Assembly (NCBI GenBank): GCA_019635315.1 | Contig: JAHBZT010000003.1 | Span: 310,001-374,000, forward strand | Reading direction: 5' to 3' | Source of the DNA: Rubrivivax sp. | GTDB taxonomy: Bacteria > Pseudomonadota > Gammaproteobacteria > Burkholderiales > Burkholderiaceae_C | DNA length: 64,000 bases | Part shown: piece after piece, positions 8,215 to 17,610 of the stretch | How positions within the stretch are numbered: position 1 is the stretch's first letter | Layout of the letters: each line of letters starts with the position of its first letter | The notes under the pieces: generated by a model | Seen by the model: the letters and a program-made list of their open reading frames with translations, nothing else | What the model was told of the DNA's origin: nothing | Databases searched by the model: none | Position numbers and translations under genes: made by a program

Positions 8215-10980
8215 ATGCCCTTGCCGCCCCGATTCGACCTCTCCCCCTTCGCCGCCGCGACGCTGGCGCTGGTCACGCTCGCCGGCTGCGCGACCAGCGC
8301 CGGCCCTGGCGCCGCGGCGCCGGCCGTCGCCGCCGCCGCCCCCGCGGCGGCGGCCGCCTCGGCGCCGGCGGCCGCCACGGCACCCGCTGGAGCGCGGCCG
8401 CAGGCCGGCAGCACCGCAGCGCGCCCGCCCGGCACGCCGCCGCCGTTTGCCGAGGTCGTCAAGGACGCCACGCGCAGCGACGGCTTCATCCCCGTCTGGC
8501 GCAAGGACGACAAGGTCTGGTTCGAGCTGTCGCCGCAGCACCTGGGGCGGCCGATGCTGGTGTCGGTCAATATCGCGCAGTCGGTCGGCGAGCGCGGCCT
8601 GTACGGCAGCCAGATGGGCCCGCGCTGGCTGGCCGAGTGGCGGCGCATCGGCAACCAGATGCAGCTCGTCGCGCGCCAGACGGGTTTCCGCGCCGAGCGC
8701 GACCCCGCTGCCGCGCGCGCCGTGCAGCAGGCCTTCAGCGACAGCCTGATCGGCAGCGCGGCGGTGGCCAGCGCCGAGCACCCGGAGCGCAAGTCGGTGC
8801 TGGTCGACGCGAGCTTCCTGCTCGGCGACCTGTCGGCCTACAGCACGCGGCTGGAGGCCGCCTACCGGCTGCCCTTCGCGCCGGATCGCGCCAACTCGTA
8901 TTTCGAGCGCGTGCGCAGCGAACCCCAGCTGACCACGCTCAACGCCACCGTGCACTATGCGGTGCCGCGACTGCCGGCGCCGCCGCAGGCGATGCCCGGC
9001 GGCCCGCCGCCGCCGCCGCGGCCGACGCCGCCCACCACCACCGGCGACCCGCGCAGCCTGTTCGTCGGCACCGTCGTCAACTTCCGCGCGCTGCCCGAGC
9101 AGCCGATGCGCGCGCGCCAGGCCGACCCCCGGGTGGGCTATTTCACCGACAGCTTCAGCGACCTGTCCGACGACCTGCGGCCCAACACGCGCGTGCACCA
9201 CATCAAGCGCTGGCGGCTGGAGAAGCAGGACCCGGCGGCCGCGCTGTCGCCGCCGGTGCAGCCGATCACGTTCTGGCTGGACCGCAACATCCCGGCGCGC
9301 TACCGCGACACCATCCGCGAAGGCATCCTGGAGTGGAACAAGGCCTTCGAGCGCATCGGCTTCAAGGACGCCATCGTCGTCAAGCAGCAGCCCGACGATG
9401 CCGACTTCGACACGCTGGACGCGCGCCACGCCTCGGTGCGCTGGTTCGTCGGCGCCGACGTCGGCTTCGCGATCGGCCCCAGCCACAGCGACCCGCGCAC
9501 CGGCGAGATCCTGGATGCCGACATCGGCATGAGCGACGTCTTCGGCCGCGGCGCGCGCCGCCTGGCGGCCAACGACGTGCCCGGCCTGGCGCGCGGCACC
9601 GGCTTCCTGCAGGGGCGGCCCGACTGGATGGCCGCACACCCGGCGCACCACGGCCCGCACGACGCGCACGAGGCCTGCACCTATGCGCTGGAGGCCGCCG
9701 GCGAGATGCACTTCGCGCTCGACCTGCTGGAGGCGCGCGGCGAGCTCGCGCCCGACAGCCCCGAGGCCGAGGAATTCGTGCGCGCCTACATCAAGGACGT
9801 GATGGCGCACGAGGTCGGTCATGTGCTGGGCCTGCGCCACAACTTCAAGTCGTCGACGACGGTGACGCGCCAGCAGCTGCGCGACGCCGCCTTCGGCAGC
9901 AGCAACGGCATCACCAACTCGGTGATGGACTACACGCCGTTCAACCTGCCGCTGGAAGGCGAGCCGCGCGGCGAGATCCACATGCGCACGCTGGGCGCCT
10001 ACGACCACTTCGCGATCGAATACGGCTACAGCACGCTGCCGGCCGAACGCGAGGCGGACGCACTGCAGCGCATCGCCGGCCGTGCCGCCAGCGACCCGCG
10101 GCTGGCCTTCGGCGACGATGCCGACAACCGGCTGGGCATGGACCCGCGCGTCAACATCTTCGACCTCGGCGACGACCCGCTGGCCTGGGTCGAGAAGCGC
10201 TTCGCGCTGTCGCGCGAGCTGATGCAGCGCCTGCAGGCGCGAGGCGCGCGGCCGGGTGACGAACCCGACCGGCTGCGCCGCAGCCTGGCCGAGAGCTTCC
10301 GCCAGCTCGCGCGCATGCCCGGCATCGCGGCCAAGTATGTCGGCGGCATGCAGGTCGAGCGCCATCCCGCCGGCACGACCGACCGTCCGGTCTACCGCCC
10401 GGTCGACCCGGCCGAGCAGCGGCGCGCGCTCGAGCTGCTGGGCCGCGGCCTGTTCAGCGTCGACAGCTTCCGCGTCGCGCCGGAATTCCTGGCCCGCGTC
10501 GGCACCGACTTCGTCGACTGGAACCGCCAGGGCGCGCCCGACGTGCCGGGCACCGTGCTGGGCCTGCAGCGCCAGGCACTGGACGGCCTGCTGGACCCGG
10601 GCGTCGCGCAGCGCCTGCTGGACCTGCCGAACTTCCTGCCGGCCGCCGAGCGCCGCGACGTGCTGTCGCTGGACGAGCTGTACGGCACGCTGCGTTCGCT
10701 GGTCTGGCGCGAGCTGCGCCCGGGCGCGCGCGCGATCGACCCGATGCGCCGCAGCCTGCAGCGCGAGCACCTGCGCCGCCTGCAGGCCACGCTGACGCGC
10801 CCCCAGCCGGCGCTGCCGGCCGATGCGCTGAGCCTGCAGCGGCGCCACGCGAATGCGCTGCAGGCCGAACTGCGCACGGCGCTCGCGCGCGGCGGCTGGA
10901 GCGCGGTCGACCGCGCCCACCTGGAGGATGCGCAGGCGCTGCTGACCGAGGCGCTGCGCGCGACGATGCAGCGGCTCTGA
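8215..10980 (+). CDS. Lipoprotein zinc metalloprotease, metzincin-type
   Basis: 921-aa exported protein. Starting at the ATG at 8215 it has a signal peptide with lipobox LAGC, so it is predicted to be a lipoprotein; the frame is open further upstream but lacks a better start. An Ala/Pro-rich linker (about 30-75) follows. The zinc site HEVGHVLGLRH spans residues 532-542 (HExxHxxGxxH), with a Met-turn candidate NSVMDYTP about 35 residues later. The layout matches the large bacterial zinc-dependent metalloproteases carrying DUF5117/DUF5118-type domains. Substrates are not known. Stand-alone plus-strand gene, convergent with mpl. Confidence 0.85.
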   Translation: MPLPPRFDLSPFAAATLALVTLAGCATSAGPGAAAPAVAAAAPAAAAASAPAAATAPAGARPQAGSTAARPPGTPPPFAEVVKDATRSDGFIPVWRKDDKVWFELSPQHLGRPMLVSVNIAQSVGERGLYGSQMGPRWLAEWRRIGNQMQLVARQTGFRAERDPAAARAVQQAFSDSLIGSAAVASAEHPERKSVLVDASFLLGDLSAYSTRLEAAYRLPFAPDRANSYFERVRSEPQLTTLNATVHYAVPRLPAPPQAMPGGPPPPPRPTPPTTTGDPRSLFVGTVVNFRALPEQPMRARQADPRVGYFTDSFSDLSDDLRPNTRVHHIKRWRLEKQDPAAALSPPVQPITFWLDRNIPARYRDTIREGILEWNKAFERIGFKDAIVVKQQPDDADFDTLDARHASVRWFVGADVGFAIGPSHSDPRTGEILDADIGMSDVFGRGARRLAANDVPGLARGTGFLQGRPDWMAAHPAHHGPHDAHEACTYALEAAGEMHFALDLLEARGELAPDSPEAEEFVRAYIKDVMAHEVGHVLGLRHNFKSSTTVTRQQLRDAAFGSSNGITNSVMDYTPFNLPLEGEPRGEIHMRTLGAYDHFAIEYGYSTLPAEREADALQRIAGRAASDPRLAFGDDADNRLGMDPRVNIFDLGDDPLAWVEKRFALSRELMQRLQARGARPGDEPDRLRRSLAESFRQLARMPGIAAKYVGGMQVERHPAGTTDRPVYRPVDPAEQRRALELLGRGLFSVDSFRVAPEFLARVGTDFVDWNRQGAPDVPGTVLGLQRQALDGLLDPGVAQRLLDLPNFLPAAERRDVLSLDELYGTLRSLVWRELRPGARAIDPMRRSLQREHLRRLQATLTRPQPALPADALSLQRRHANALQAELRTALARGGWSAVDRAHLEDAQALLTEALRATMQRL

Positions 10981-10990
10981 CCCGGAGGTC

Positions 10991-11013
10991 CGCGGCAGGC
11001 AGCACCTGCCGCG
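10991..11013. terminator. Hairpin between convergent metalloprotease and mpl genes
   Basis: A perfect 9-bp stem CGCGGCAGG/CCTGCCGCG with a 5-nt loop lies 10 bp after the metalloprotease stop and 34 bp beyond the mpl stop. There is no T-run, so Rho-independent activity is uncertain, but its position between two convergent genes fits a bidirectional terminator. Confidence 0.55.
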
Positions 11014-11047
11014 ACCGGCTTCCAACGCGCCGCGCCGGCGCGGGCCG

Positions 11048-12427
11048 TCAGCCGTGCCGCGGCGGCGTGGACAGCGCGGCGAGCAGCTTGTCGTGCACGC
11101 CGCCGAAGCCGCCGTTGCTCATGCACAGCACCTGGTCGCCGGGCTGCGCCGCGGCGGCGATGCGCGCGACCAGCGCATCGACGCTGCCCTCGACCTGCAT
11201 GCGGTCGGCCAGCGGCGCCAGTGCCTCGGCCACGCTCCAGCCGTAGTCGCCCTGCAGCGCGAACGCGAGATCGGCGTCCTCCAGCGCCCAGGGCAGCTGG
11301 GCCTTCATCGTGCCCAGCTTCATCGTATTGCTGCGCGGCTCGAAGACGGCCAGGATGCGCGTGCCGGCGCCGACCTTGCGGCGCAGGCCCTCGATGGTGC
11401 TGCGCATCGCCGTCGGGTGGTGCGCGAAGTCGTCGTAGACGGCCACGCCGGCCGCCGTGCCGCGCAGCTCCAGGCGCCGGCGCACGTTCTTGAAGCCGGC
11501 CAGCGCGGCGGCCGCCGCCTCCGGCGCCACGCCCACATGCTCGGCCGCGGCGATGGCGGCCAGCGCATTCATCTGGTTGTGCTCGCCCAGCAGGTCCCAC
11601 TCGACGCGGCCCAGCTTCAGGCTGCCGCGCAGCACGTCGAAGGCCTGCGGCTCGCCGCGCGCGCACAGGCCGCCGGGTTCCTCGCGCTTGGTGCCGAAGC
11701 GCTGCACCTCGCTCCAGCAGCCGCGCGCCAGCACGCGCGCCAGCGCCTCGTCGCGCGCATTCACGACCAGCCGGCCGGTCGACGGCACGGTGCGCACGAG
11801 GTGGTGGAACTGTGTCTCGATGGCCGCCAGGTCCGGGAAGATGTCGGCGTGGTCCAGCTCCAGGTTGTTGAGGATCGCGGTGCGCGGCCGGTAGTGCACG
11901 AACTTGCTGCGCTTGTCGAAGAGCGCGGTGTCGTATTCGTCGGCCTCGATGACGAAGCAGTTGCCGCCGCCCAGCCGCGCCGAGACGCCGAAGTTCAGCG
12001 GCACGCCGCCGACCAGGAAGCCGGGCTTGGCATCGGCCGGCGCGGCCTGGTCCAGGATCCAGGCCAGCATCGCCGTCGTCGTCGTCTTGCCGTGCGTGCC
12101 GGCCACGGCCAGCACGTGGCGGCCCTGCAGCACGTTCTCGGCCAGCCACTGCGGGCCGCTGGTGTAGCGCACGCCGGCGTCGAGAATGGCCTCCATCAGC
12201 GGCATGCCGCGCTTGACGACGTTGCCGACCACGAAGACGTCGGGCGAGAGCTTCAGCTGGTCGGCGTCCCAGCCCTCGATCAGCTCGATGCCCAGCGCGC
12301 GCAGCTGCTCGCTCATCGGCGGGTAGACGCCGGCGTCGCAGCCGGTGACGCGGTGCCCGGCCTCGCGCGCCAGCGCGGCCAGGCTGCCCATGAAGGTCCC
12401 GCAGATGCCGAGGATATGGAGGTGCAT
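11048..12427 (-). CDS. mpl: UDP-N-acetylmuramate:L-alanyl-gamma-D-glutamyl-meso-diaminopimelate ligase
   Basis: 459-aa Mur-ligase-family enzyme that reattaches the recycled murein tripeptide to UDP-MurNAc. N-terminal Rossmann segment MHLHILGICGTFMG (1-14) is diagnostic for Mpl rather than MurC; the ATP loop AVAGTHGKTTTTAM lies at about 107-120; LNNLELDHADIFPD and EHNQMNALAA are central and C-terminal family blocks. Start taken as the ATG at 12427, matching other Mpl proteins; an ATG three codons upstream (12436) is possible. Only 39 bp separate it from a divergent gene, with a TAGAAT box seven bases before the ATG. Confidence 0.95.
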   Translation of the reverse strand: MHLHILGICGTFMGSLAALAREAGHRVTGCDAGVYPPMSEQLRALGIELIEGWDADQLKLSPDVFVVGNVVKRGMPLMEAILDAGVRYTSGPQWLAENVLQGRHVLAVAGTHGKTTTTAMLAWILDQAAPADAKPGFLVGGVPLNFGVSARLGGGNCFVIEADEYDTALFDKRSKFVHYRPRTAILNNLELDHADIFPDLAAIETQFHHLVRTVPSTGRLVVNARDEALARVLARGCWSEVQRFGTKREEPGGLCARGEPQAFDVLRGSLKLGRVEWDLLGEHNQMNALAAIAAAEHVGVAPEAAAAALAGFKNVRRRLELRGTAAGVAVYDDFAHHPTAMRSTIEGLRRKVGAGTRILAVFEPRSNTMKLGTMKAQLPWALEDADLAFALQGDYGWSVAEALAPLADRMQVEGSVDALVARIAAAAQPGDQVLCMSNGGFGGVHDKLLAALSTPPRHG

Positions 12428-12466
12428 GCGGGGCATTCTAGGAGCCGGCTCTGCTAGGGTTGCACG
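12428..12466. promoter_or_regulatory. 39-bp divergent promoter space with back-to-back -10-like boxes
   Basis: Read on the minus strand, TAGAAT (12435-12440) lies 7 nt before the mpl ATG. On the plus strand, TAGGGT (12455-12460) lies 6 nt before the ATG of the membrane-protein gene at 12467. A perfect palindrome GAGCCGGCTC (12442-12451) sits between them. If both boxes are used, both transcripts would be essentially leaderless. Confidence 0.45.
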
Positions 12467-12907
12467 ATGAACGCAGGGGGATTTGCCGGCATTCCGTGGA
12501 TCGCGTCCAGCCCCTGGGCCTACCCGGCGCTGGAGGTCGTGCACATCGTGGGCATCGCGCTGCTGCTGGGCAACCTGGTGGCCTTCGAGCTGCGTGTCTG
12601 GGGCGCCGCACCGGAGCTGCCGATCAGGCCGCTGGCGCGGCTGGCGCTGACGCTGGCGCTGGCCGGCTTCGGGCTCGTCGTGCTGTCCGGCGTGCTGATG
12701 TTCGCCGCCGGGCCGGAGGAACTGCTGGCCAGCACGGTCTTCGTCGCCAAGATGGGCCTGGTGATGCTGGCCGGGCTGAATGCCGCCTGGTTCCACGCGC
12801 GCGGCGGGCTCGCCCGCATCGACGCCACGGCGCGCGCGCAGACCGTGCTGTCGCTGGGGCTATGGCTGGTCGTCGTTATCCTCGGCCGCTGGATTGGCTA
12901 CTCGTAG
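12467..12907 (+). CDS. Small integral membrane protein, four predicted helices, function unknown
   Basis: 146-aa hydrophobic protein with four likely transmembrane helices at about residues 16-38, 52-75, 82-100 and 122-142. A histidine in the first helix (EVVHIVGIALLLG) and others near WFHARGG resemble small b-type-haem-like or DUF2214-like membrane proteins, but no family is certain. It starts directly after a TAGGGT box and is followed 10 bp later by the exported DUF6152-like gene, so the two probably form a unit. No enzyme function is proposed. Confidence 0.7.
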   Translation: MNAGGFAGIPWIASSPWAYPALEVVHIVGIALLLGNLVAFELRVWGAAPELPIRPLARLALTLALAGFGLVVLSGVLMFAAGPEELLASTVFVAKMGLVMLAGLNAAWFHARGGLARIDATARAQTVLSLGLWLVVVILGRWIGYS

Positions 12908-12917
12908 GACCGTCGCC

Positions 12918-13388
12918 ATGCACCGTCGCCACCTCATCGCCGCCGCGCCGGCGCTGCTGCTGCTGCGTCCGGCTGTCGCCCACCACGGCTGGAGCAGCTT
13001 CGACCAGGGCCGCCCGATCTATCTCGAAGGCCGCGCCACGCGCGTCGCCTGGCGCAACCCGCATGCCGAGATGGAACTCGAGGTGCCGGAGAACCTGGCC
13101 GTGCCGGCCGACCTGGCCGGCCGCGCGGTGCCGGCGCAGAGCGCGCCGGTCGACGGCGCCGCGCTGCTGAAGGCCGCCGTGGTGCCCACGCGCAAGGACC
13201 GCCGCTGGCAGATCGAGCTGGCGCCGCTGTTCCGCATGAATGCCTGGAAGGTGCCCGAGATCAAGGTCGGCGATGCGGTCGCGATGGTCGGTTTCACCTT
13301 CACCGGCGAGCGCGGCGATCCGATCCTGCGCGTCGAATACCTGTTCCTGGGCGGCCAGACCTACGGGCTGCGCTCGTCGCCGGCCTGA
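12918..13388 (+). CDS. Exported DUF6152-like protein
   Basis: 156-aa protein with a signal peptide ending near PAVAHHGW (N-terminus MHRRHLIAAAPALLLL). The mature start HHGWSSFDQGRPIYLEG and the downstream WRNPHAEMELEV match the DUF6152 pattern, a small periplasmic beta-strand-rich protein of unknown role. The HH dyad just after the cleavage site and a later NPH may bind a metal; that is inference. It lies 10 bp after the four-helix membrane protein and ends 18 bp from a convergent gene, so the pair probably act together. Confidence 0.75.
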   Translation: MHRRHLIAAAPALLLLRPAVAHHGWSSFDQGRPIYLEGRATRVAWRNPHAEMELEVPENLAVPADLAGRAVPAQSAPVDGAALLKAAVVPTRKDRRWQIELAPLFRMNAWKVPEIKVGDAVAMVGFTFTGERGDPILRVEYLFLGGQTYGLRSSPA

Positions 13389-13406
13389 GCGGTCGGCCCC
13401 GGGCCT

Positions 13407-14405
13407 TCACCGCCACCACCACAGCAGCAGCACCAGCGCGGCACCGGCCAGCCAGGCCGCCCAGCGGGGCAGCGCGCCGGTCGCGTCGCGCAGCAGCGCC
13501 AGCCACTGCGTGATCTCGACCGGGTCGCGCTCGGGCGGCAGTGCGCGGCCGCTGCGGGCGTCGGCCTCGGCCTGCATCTCGGCGGCACGCTGGCGCTGGC
13601 GTTCCAGTCCGGTGCTCTGCGCCTGCAGCCGCCGCCGCACGACCTCGGGCGCCGGGCGCTCGGCATGGGCCCGGAGCGCGGGTTCCAGCGCGGCCACCGC
13701 GCGGTGCGCCTCGGCCAGGCCGGGCGCGGTCAGCGTCGCTTCGCAGCTGGTGCAGCGCCAGCCGGCGTTCGGCGGCTGCGCGGCGCCACAGGCCGCGCAC
13801 TGCAGCGCGCCCTGGCGCGCGGCGGTGGCGTGCACGGCATGCGCGGTGGTCGCGCCCTCGGGGTCCAGCGCACGCGCCAGCCGCGCCACGTCCACCACCG
13901 AAGGCACCGAGCCGCACCAGCCGCAGACCTTGTCGCGCTCGCCGATGTCACCGCCGCAGTTGACGCAGTGCAGCGCGCCGCCCTGCGCCAGCGCCCGCGC
14001 GCGGTCGGCCGAGGACATGGGCCGCAGCAGGCCCTTCTCGGACAGGAACTGCGCGAAGGTCTGGAAGGCGCCATGGCGCTGCGCACATTCCAACTGCAGC
14101 GAGCGCCCGAAGCGGGTGCGGTTGTGGACCTGGCGCAGCGCGCCGCGGCAGCGCGGGCAGTGCGCGCCGTCGGCCAGCGGCTGGTGCGGCAGCGCATGGC
14201 CGCGCGCCTGCGCCTCGGCCATCGCGCCGACCAGCGCCAGCAGCCCGGGGCCCGACAGCCGCGCCGACTCGACGAGGTCGAACCAGACCAGGTGGCAGGG
14301 CGCGCAGAGGTCGATCTCGACGCGCTGCCCGTAATGCCCGGGCAGTTCCAGCACCTGCATGGCCTGGCCGCAGTTGCCGCAGGCCAGCGGCGCGGCGGCG
14401 GCCAT
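13407..14405 (-). CDS. Multi-zinc-ribbon protein with a C-terminal membrane anchor
   Basis: 332-aa protein with four separate Cys-pair clusters: CGNCGQAM and CAPC near the N-terminus, CPRC at about 84-87, CVNCGG with CGWCG at about 148-168, and CAACG with CTSC at about 206-222. A final hydrophobic helix ends in WWWR (about 312-332) and would anchor the C-terminus in the membrane. The body resembles TFIIB-type zinc-ribbon and zinc-finger membrane proteins of unknown role. It is 14 bp downstream of hemL in the same direction. Start is the ATG at 14405; its function is not known. Confidence 0.7.
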   Translation of the reverse strand: MAAAAPLACGNCGQAMQVLELPGHYGQRVEIDLCAPCHLVWFDLVESARLSGPGLLALVGAMAEAQARGHALPHQPLADGAHCPRCRGALRQVHNRTRFGRSLQLECAQRHGAFQTFAQFLSEKGLLRPMSSADRARALAQGGALHCVNCGGDIGERDKVCGWCGSVPSVVDVARLARALDPEGATTAHAVHATAARQGALQCAACGAAQPPNAGWRCTSCEATLTAPGLAEAHRAVAALEPALRAHAERPAPEVVRRRLQAQSTGLERQRQRAAEMQAEADARSGRALPPERDPVEITQWLALLRDATGALPRWAAWLAGAALVLLLWWWR

Positions 14406-14419
14406 CGTGTGCCCGGGGG

Positions 14420-15724
14420 TCAGGCGCGCAGCGCGGCCGCCGCGGCGTCCACCGTGGCCGCGATGTCGTCGGCGCCATGCGCGGCGCTGACGAAGCCGGC
14501 CTCGTACAGCGCCGGCGCGAGATAGACGCCGCGCTCCAGCATGCCGTGGAAGAAGCGGTTGAAGCGGTCCTTGTCGGTGGCCATCACCGCCGGATAGTCC
14601 TGCGGCAGCTCGCGCGCGAAGAAGAAGCCGAACATGCCGCCTTCGCTGTCGCCGACCAGCGGCACGCCCGCCTCGCGCGCCGCGGCGGCGAGGCCGGCGA
14701 CCAGGCTGCGCGTGCGGTCGGCGAGCGCGTCGAAGAAGCCGGGCCGGGCGATCTCCTTCAGCGTCGCCAGCCCGCAGGCCGTGGCCACCGGGTTGCCCGA
14801 CAGCGTGCCGGCCTGGTAGACCGGACCCAGCGGCGCGAGCTGGCTCATCACGTCGCGGCTGCCGCCGAAGGCGGCCAGCGGCATGCCGCCGCCGATGACC
14901 TTGCCGAAGACGCTCATGTCGGGCCGGAAGCCGGGGATCAATCTCGCATACACGCTCTGCGCACCGCCGAGCGCGACGCGGAATCCCGTCATGACCTCGT
15001 CGAAGACCAGCAGCGCGCCATGCCGCGTGCACAGCTCGCGCAGCCGCGTCATGAACGGCACGGAAGCGCGCACGAAATTCATGTTGCCGGCGATCGGCTC
15101 GATCATCACGCAGGCGATCTCGCGGCCGTGCTCGGCGAAGGCGGCCTCGAGCTGCGCGACGTCGTTGTAGGGCAGCACCGTCGTGTGCTGCACGACCTCG
15201 GGCGGCACGCCGGCGCTGGTCGGGTGGCCGAAGGTGGCCAGGCCCGAGCCGGCCTTGACCAGCAATGCATCGGCATGGCCGTGGTAGCAGCCCTCGAACT
15301 TGACGATGCGGCTGCGCCCGGTGGCGCCGCGCGCCAGCCGGATCGCGCTCATGCCGGCCTCGGTGCCGCTGCTGACCAGGCGCACCTGCTCGACCGACGG
15401 CACCTGGGCGATGATGGCCTCGGCCAGCTCGACCTCGCGCTCGGTCGGCGCGCCGAAGCTGAAGCCGTCGGCGGCCGCCTGCTGCACCGCCTCCAGCACC
15501 GCGGGGTGCCCGTGGCCCAGGATCATCGGGCCCCAGGAGCCGATGTAGTCGATGTAGCGGCGGCCGTCGGCATCCCAGAAATAGGCACCCTGGGCGCGCG
15601 TGACGAAGCGTGGCGTGCCGCCGACGGCGCGGAAGGCGCGCACGGGCGAATTGACGCCGCCGGGGATCACGCGCTGCGCGCGTTCGAAGAGCTCGGCGTT
15701 GCGGTCGGTAGCGGGCATGTTCAT
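14420..15724 (-). CDS. hemL: Glutamate-1-semialdehyde 2,1-aminomutase
   Basis: 434-aa PLP enzyme making 5-aminolevulinate from glutamate-1-semialdehyde, the C5 route to tetrapyrroles, including haem and the sirohaem needed by Dsr. Family blocks: [54 protein letters not shown], and the PLP lysine in [11 protein letters not shown]. Length is normal. Start taken as the ATG at 15724, with a second ATG two codons in. It lies 62 bp downstream of thiD in the same direction. Confidence 0.96.
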   Translation of the reverse strand: MNMPATDRNAELFERAQRVIPGGVNSPVRAFRAVGGTPRFVTRAQGAYFWDADGRRYIDYIGSWGPMILGHGHPAVLEAVQQAAADGFSFGAPTEREVELAEAIIAQVPSVEQVRLVSSGTEAGMSAIRLARGATGRSRIVKFEGCYHGHADALLVKAGSGLATFGHPTSAGVPPEVVQHTTVLPYNDVAQLEAAFAEHGREIACVMIEPIAGNMNFVRASVPFMTRLRELCTRHGALLVFDEVMTGFRVALGGAQSVYARLIPGFRPDMSVFGKVIGGGMPLAAFGGSRDVMSQLAPLGPVYQAGTLSGNPVATACGLATLKEIARPGFFDALADRTRSLVAGLAAAAREAGVPLVGDSEGGMFGFFFARELPQDYPAVMATDKDRFNRFFHGMLERGVYLAPALYEAGFVSAAHGADDIAATVDAAAAALRA

Positions 15725-15786
15725 TCCGTCAGGGGGCGTGGCGGCCCGCGGGCCGTCCCGGGGCGGCGCCGAGGCTGGGGGCGTGC

Positions 15787-16746
15787 TCAGTGCACGCGGC
15801 GGGGGACCGCCTTGGTCTTGGGGTCCTCGGGTTCGGGCTCGGGGCCGCCCTCGTCGCCGGGGCCTTCCTCGCCTTCCTCGGGCGGCGGCAGCGCCCAGAA
15901 GAAGCGGTCCGGCACCACGCCGCCCATGCCGGGGCGGAAACCGGCGTCCAGGCTCTGGTCCAGGAAGGCCAGCGCCTCGGCCACCGCGGCCTGCAGCTCG
16001 CTGCCGGAGGCCAGCAGTGCCGCCAGCGCGGCGGCCAACGTGTCGCCGGCGCCCACGAAGCCGGTGTCGAAGCGCTCGAACTTCTCGCCGCTGATGGCGC
16101 CCTGCGGCGAGGCCAGCACGTTGTCGATGAACTGCTGCGTGCCCTTGGCCGGCAGCATGATGCCGGTGACCAGCACGTAGCGCGTGCCGTGTTCGCCGGC
16201 CGCGACGGCGAGCTCGCGCGCCGACGGCGGGCGCTCGTTGTCCCAGTCGGGCAGCAGGAAGTCCTGCAGCGTCTTGTGGCTGCCCACCAGCACCTCGGTG
16301 GCGGGCAGGATGAGCTCGCGGAAGGCGTCCAGGTAGGGCTGCTGCGCGTCCTCCTCCAGCCAGCTCAGGTTGGGCAGGTAGCTCACCAGCGGGATCTCGG
16401 TGTAGTCCGACAGCACCTCGGCGACCGCGCTGACGTTGTCGGCGCTGCCCAGGAAGCCGACCTTCCAGCCGGCGATCGTGACGTCCTCGAGCACGGTGCG
16501 CGCCTGCTCGGCCACCGCATCGGCCTCGATCTCGTGCTGGTCGAAGACGTCGGCGGTGTCGCGCATCACGATCGCGGTCACCACCGGCAGCGCATGCGCG
16601 CCCATCGCCGCGACGGTGGCCACGTCGCCAGCCAGGCCGCCGGCGCCGCTGGGGTCGCTGGCGTTGAAGCACATCACGCAGGCCGGCGCCGGCGGCTCGG
16701 CGCCGGGGTCGTCGGTGCCTGCGGCAGGGGTGGGTTCGGGGTTCAT
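15787..16746 (-). CDS. thiD: Hydroxymethylpyrimidine/phosphomethylpyrimidine kinase
   Basis: 319-aa ribokinase-fold enzyme phosphorylating HMP and HMP-P for thiamine synthesis. The substrate segment [15 protein letters not shown] (about 27-41) and the C-terminal ATP-site block [16 protein letters not shown] are visible. It is longer than the usual 260-270 aa because of an acidic Pro/Glu-rich C-terminal tail (about 285-319). In Burkholderiales this gene commonly lies opposite rubredoxin and pilG, as here. A GCTAGAGG segment about 16800 on the minus strand could be part of its promoter. Confidence 0.9.
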   Translation of the reverse strand: MNPEPTPAAGTDDPGAEPPAPACVMCFNASDPSGAGGLAGDVATVAAMGAHALPVVTAIVMRDTADVFDQHEIEADAVAEQARTVLEDVTIAGWKVGFLGSADNVSAVAEVLSDYTEIPLVSYLPNLSWLEEDAQQPYLDAFRELILPATEVLVGSHKTLQDFLLPDWDNERPPSARELAVAAGEHGTRYVLVTGIMLPAKGTQQFIDNVLASPQGAISGEKFERFDTGFVGAGDTLAAALAALLASGSELQAAVAEALAFLDQSLDAGFRPGMGGVVPDRFFWALPPPEEGEEGPGDEGGPEPEPEDPKTKAVPRRVH

Positions 16747-16810
16747 CGCTTCGGGCGCTCAGGTGGGGGTGCACGGCCCCTGTCGGGCCGCCGCCGAACC
16801 TCTAGCGGAA

Positions 16811-16889
16811 TGTGAGGAACGGTTTGTAGGTCCTCACAAATCCTCGCTTTTCCGCGGATCGGCGTGGCTACAATCCGCGACCATTGTAG
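16811..16889. promoter_or_regulatory. Divergent thiD/rubredoxin control region with two perfect dyads
   Basis: TGTGAGGA (16811-16818) pairs perfectly with TCCTCACA (16831-16838) across 12 bp. CTACAAT (16868-16874) pairs perfectly with ATTGTAG (16883-16889) across 8 bp. The second dyad contains TACAAT (16869-16874), a good -10 for the rubredoxin gene at 16908, so a protein bound there would cover the promoter. The regulator is unknown. Confidence 0.5.
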
Positions 16890-16907
16890 TGACGTGACAG
16901 TCTTGAC

Positions 16908-17081
16908 GTGAGTGAACCGCGTACCTGGATGTGCCTGATCTGCGGCTGGATCTACGACGAGTCCGTCGGTGATCCGGAACACGGCATCCCGCCGGGCACG
17001 GCCTGGGCCGACGTGTCGATCAACTGGACATGCCCGGAATGCGGTGCGCGCAAGGAAGACTTCGAGATGGTCCAGATCTGA
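16908..17081 (+). CDS. Rubredoxin
   Basis: 57-aa one-iron electron carrier. Iron ligands are two Cys pairs: CLICGW (Cys9, Cys12) and CPECG (Cys42, Cys45), with the conserved aromatic and Pro-rich middle GIPPGTAW. The chosen start is the GTG at 16908 (then SEPRTWMC); no upstream in-frame ATG fits and the frame closes at a TGA at 17079. Too short to appear among longer open frames. It precedes pilG by 66 bp and may share its promoter. The electron partner is not known. Confidence 0.92.
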   Translation: MSEPRTWMCLICGWIYDESVGDPEHGIPPGTAWADVSINWTCPECGARKEDFEMVQI

Positions 17082-17147
17082 ACCTTCGGATCTGACCGCC
17101 GGCCGGCGCCGCGCACCGGGCGGCGATTCACTGCAGGAGAACGGCCC

Positions 17148-17558
17148 TTGGACACTCCGGGTCCCGAAGAGACGAGCCCCCCGGCCGGCGCCAGGGTGCT
17201 GGTCATCGACGACAGCAACACGATCCGCCGCAGCGCCGAGATCTTCCTGCGCCAGGGTGGCCACGAGGTCGTGCTGGCCGAGGACGGCTTCGACGCGCTG
17301 GCCAAGGTCAACGACCACGACCCCGAGCTGATCTTCTGCGACATCCTGATGCCGCGGCTGGACGGCTACCAGACCTGCGCGATCATCAAGCGCAACCCCC
17401 GCTTCGCCCACGTGCCGGTGATCATGCTGTCCAGCAAGGACGGCCTGTTCGACAAGGCGCGCGGCCGCATGGTCGGCTCCGAGGAATACCTGACCAAGCC
17501 GTTCACCAAGGAACAGCTGCTCAAGGCCGTGGAGTCGTTCCGCCGCCCGGCCGCCTGA
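17148..17558 (+). CDS. pilG: Twitching-motility response regulator PilG
   Basis: 136-aa single-domain CheY-like receiver for the type IV pilus Chp pathway, where it promotes pilus extension. Acidic pocket VIDDSNTIRRS (Asp21, Asp22), phosphoacceptor Asp65 in FCDILMPRLDG, and the switch lysine in YLTKPF. The start is a TTG at 17148, preceded by GCAGGAGA at a good ribosome-binding distance; no ATG is available before the receiver fold. First gene of the pilGHIJL cluster. Confidence 0.92.
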   Translation: MDTPGPEETSPPAGARVLVIDDSNTIRRSAEIFLRQGGHEVVLAEDGFDALAKVNDHDPELIFCDILMPRLDGYQTCAIIKRNPRFAHVPVIMLSSKDGLFDKARGRMVGSEEYLTKPFTKEQLLKAVESFRRPAA

Positions 17559-17610
17559 CGCCTCAAGCCCGGCCCCCCGGCGCCCGATACCGCGCAAGGA
17601 CCTCCGCAAC

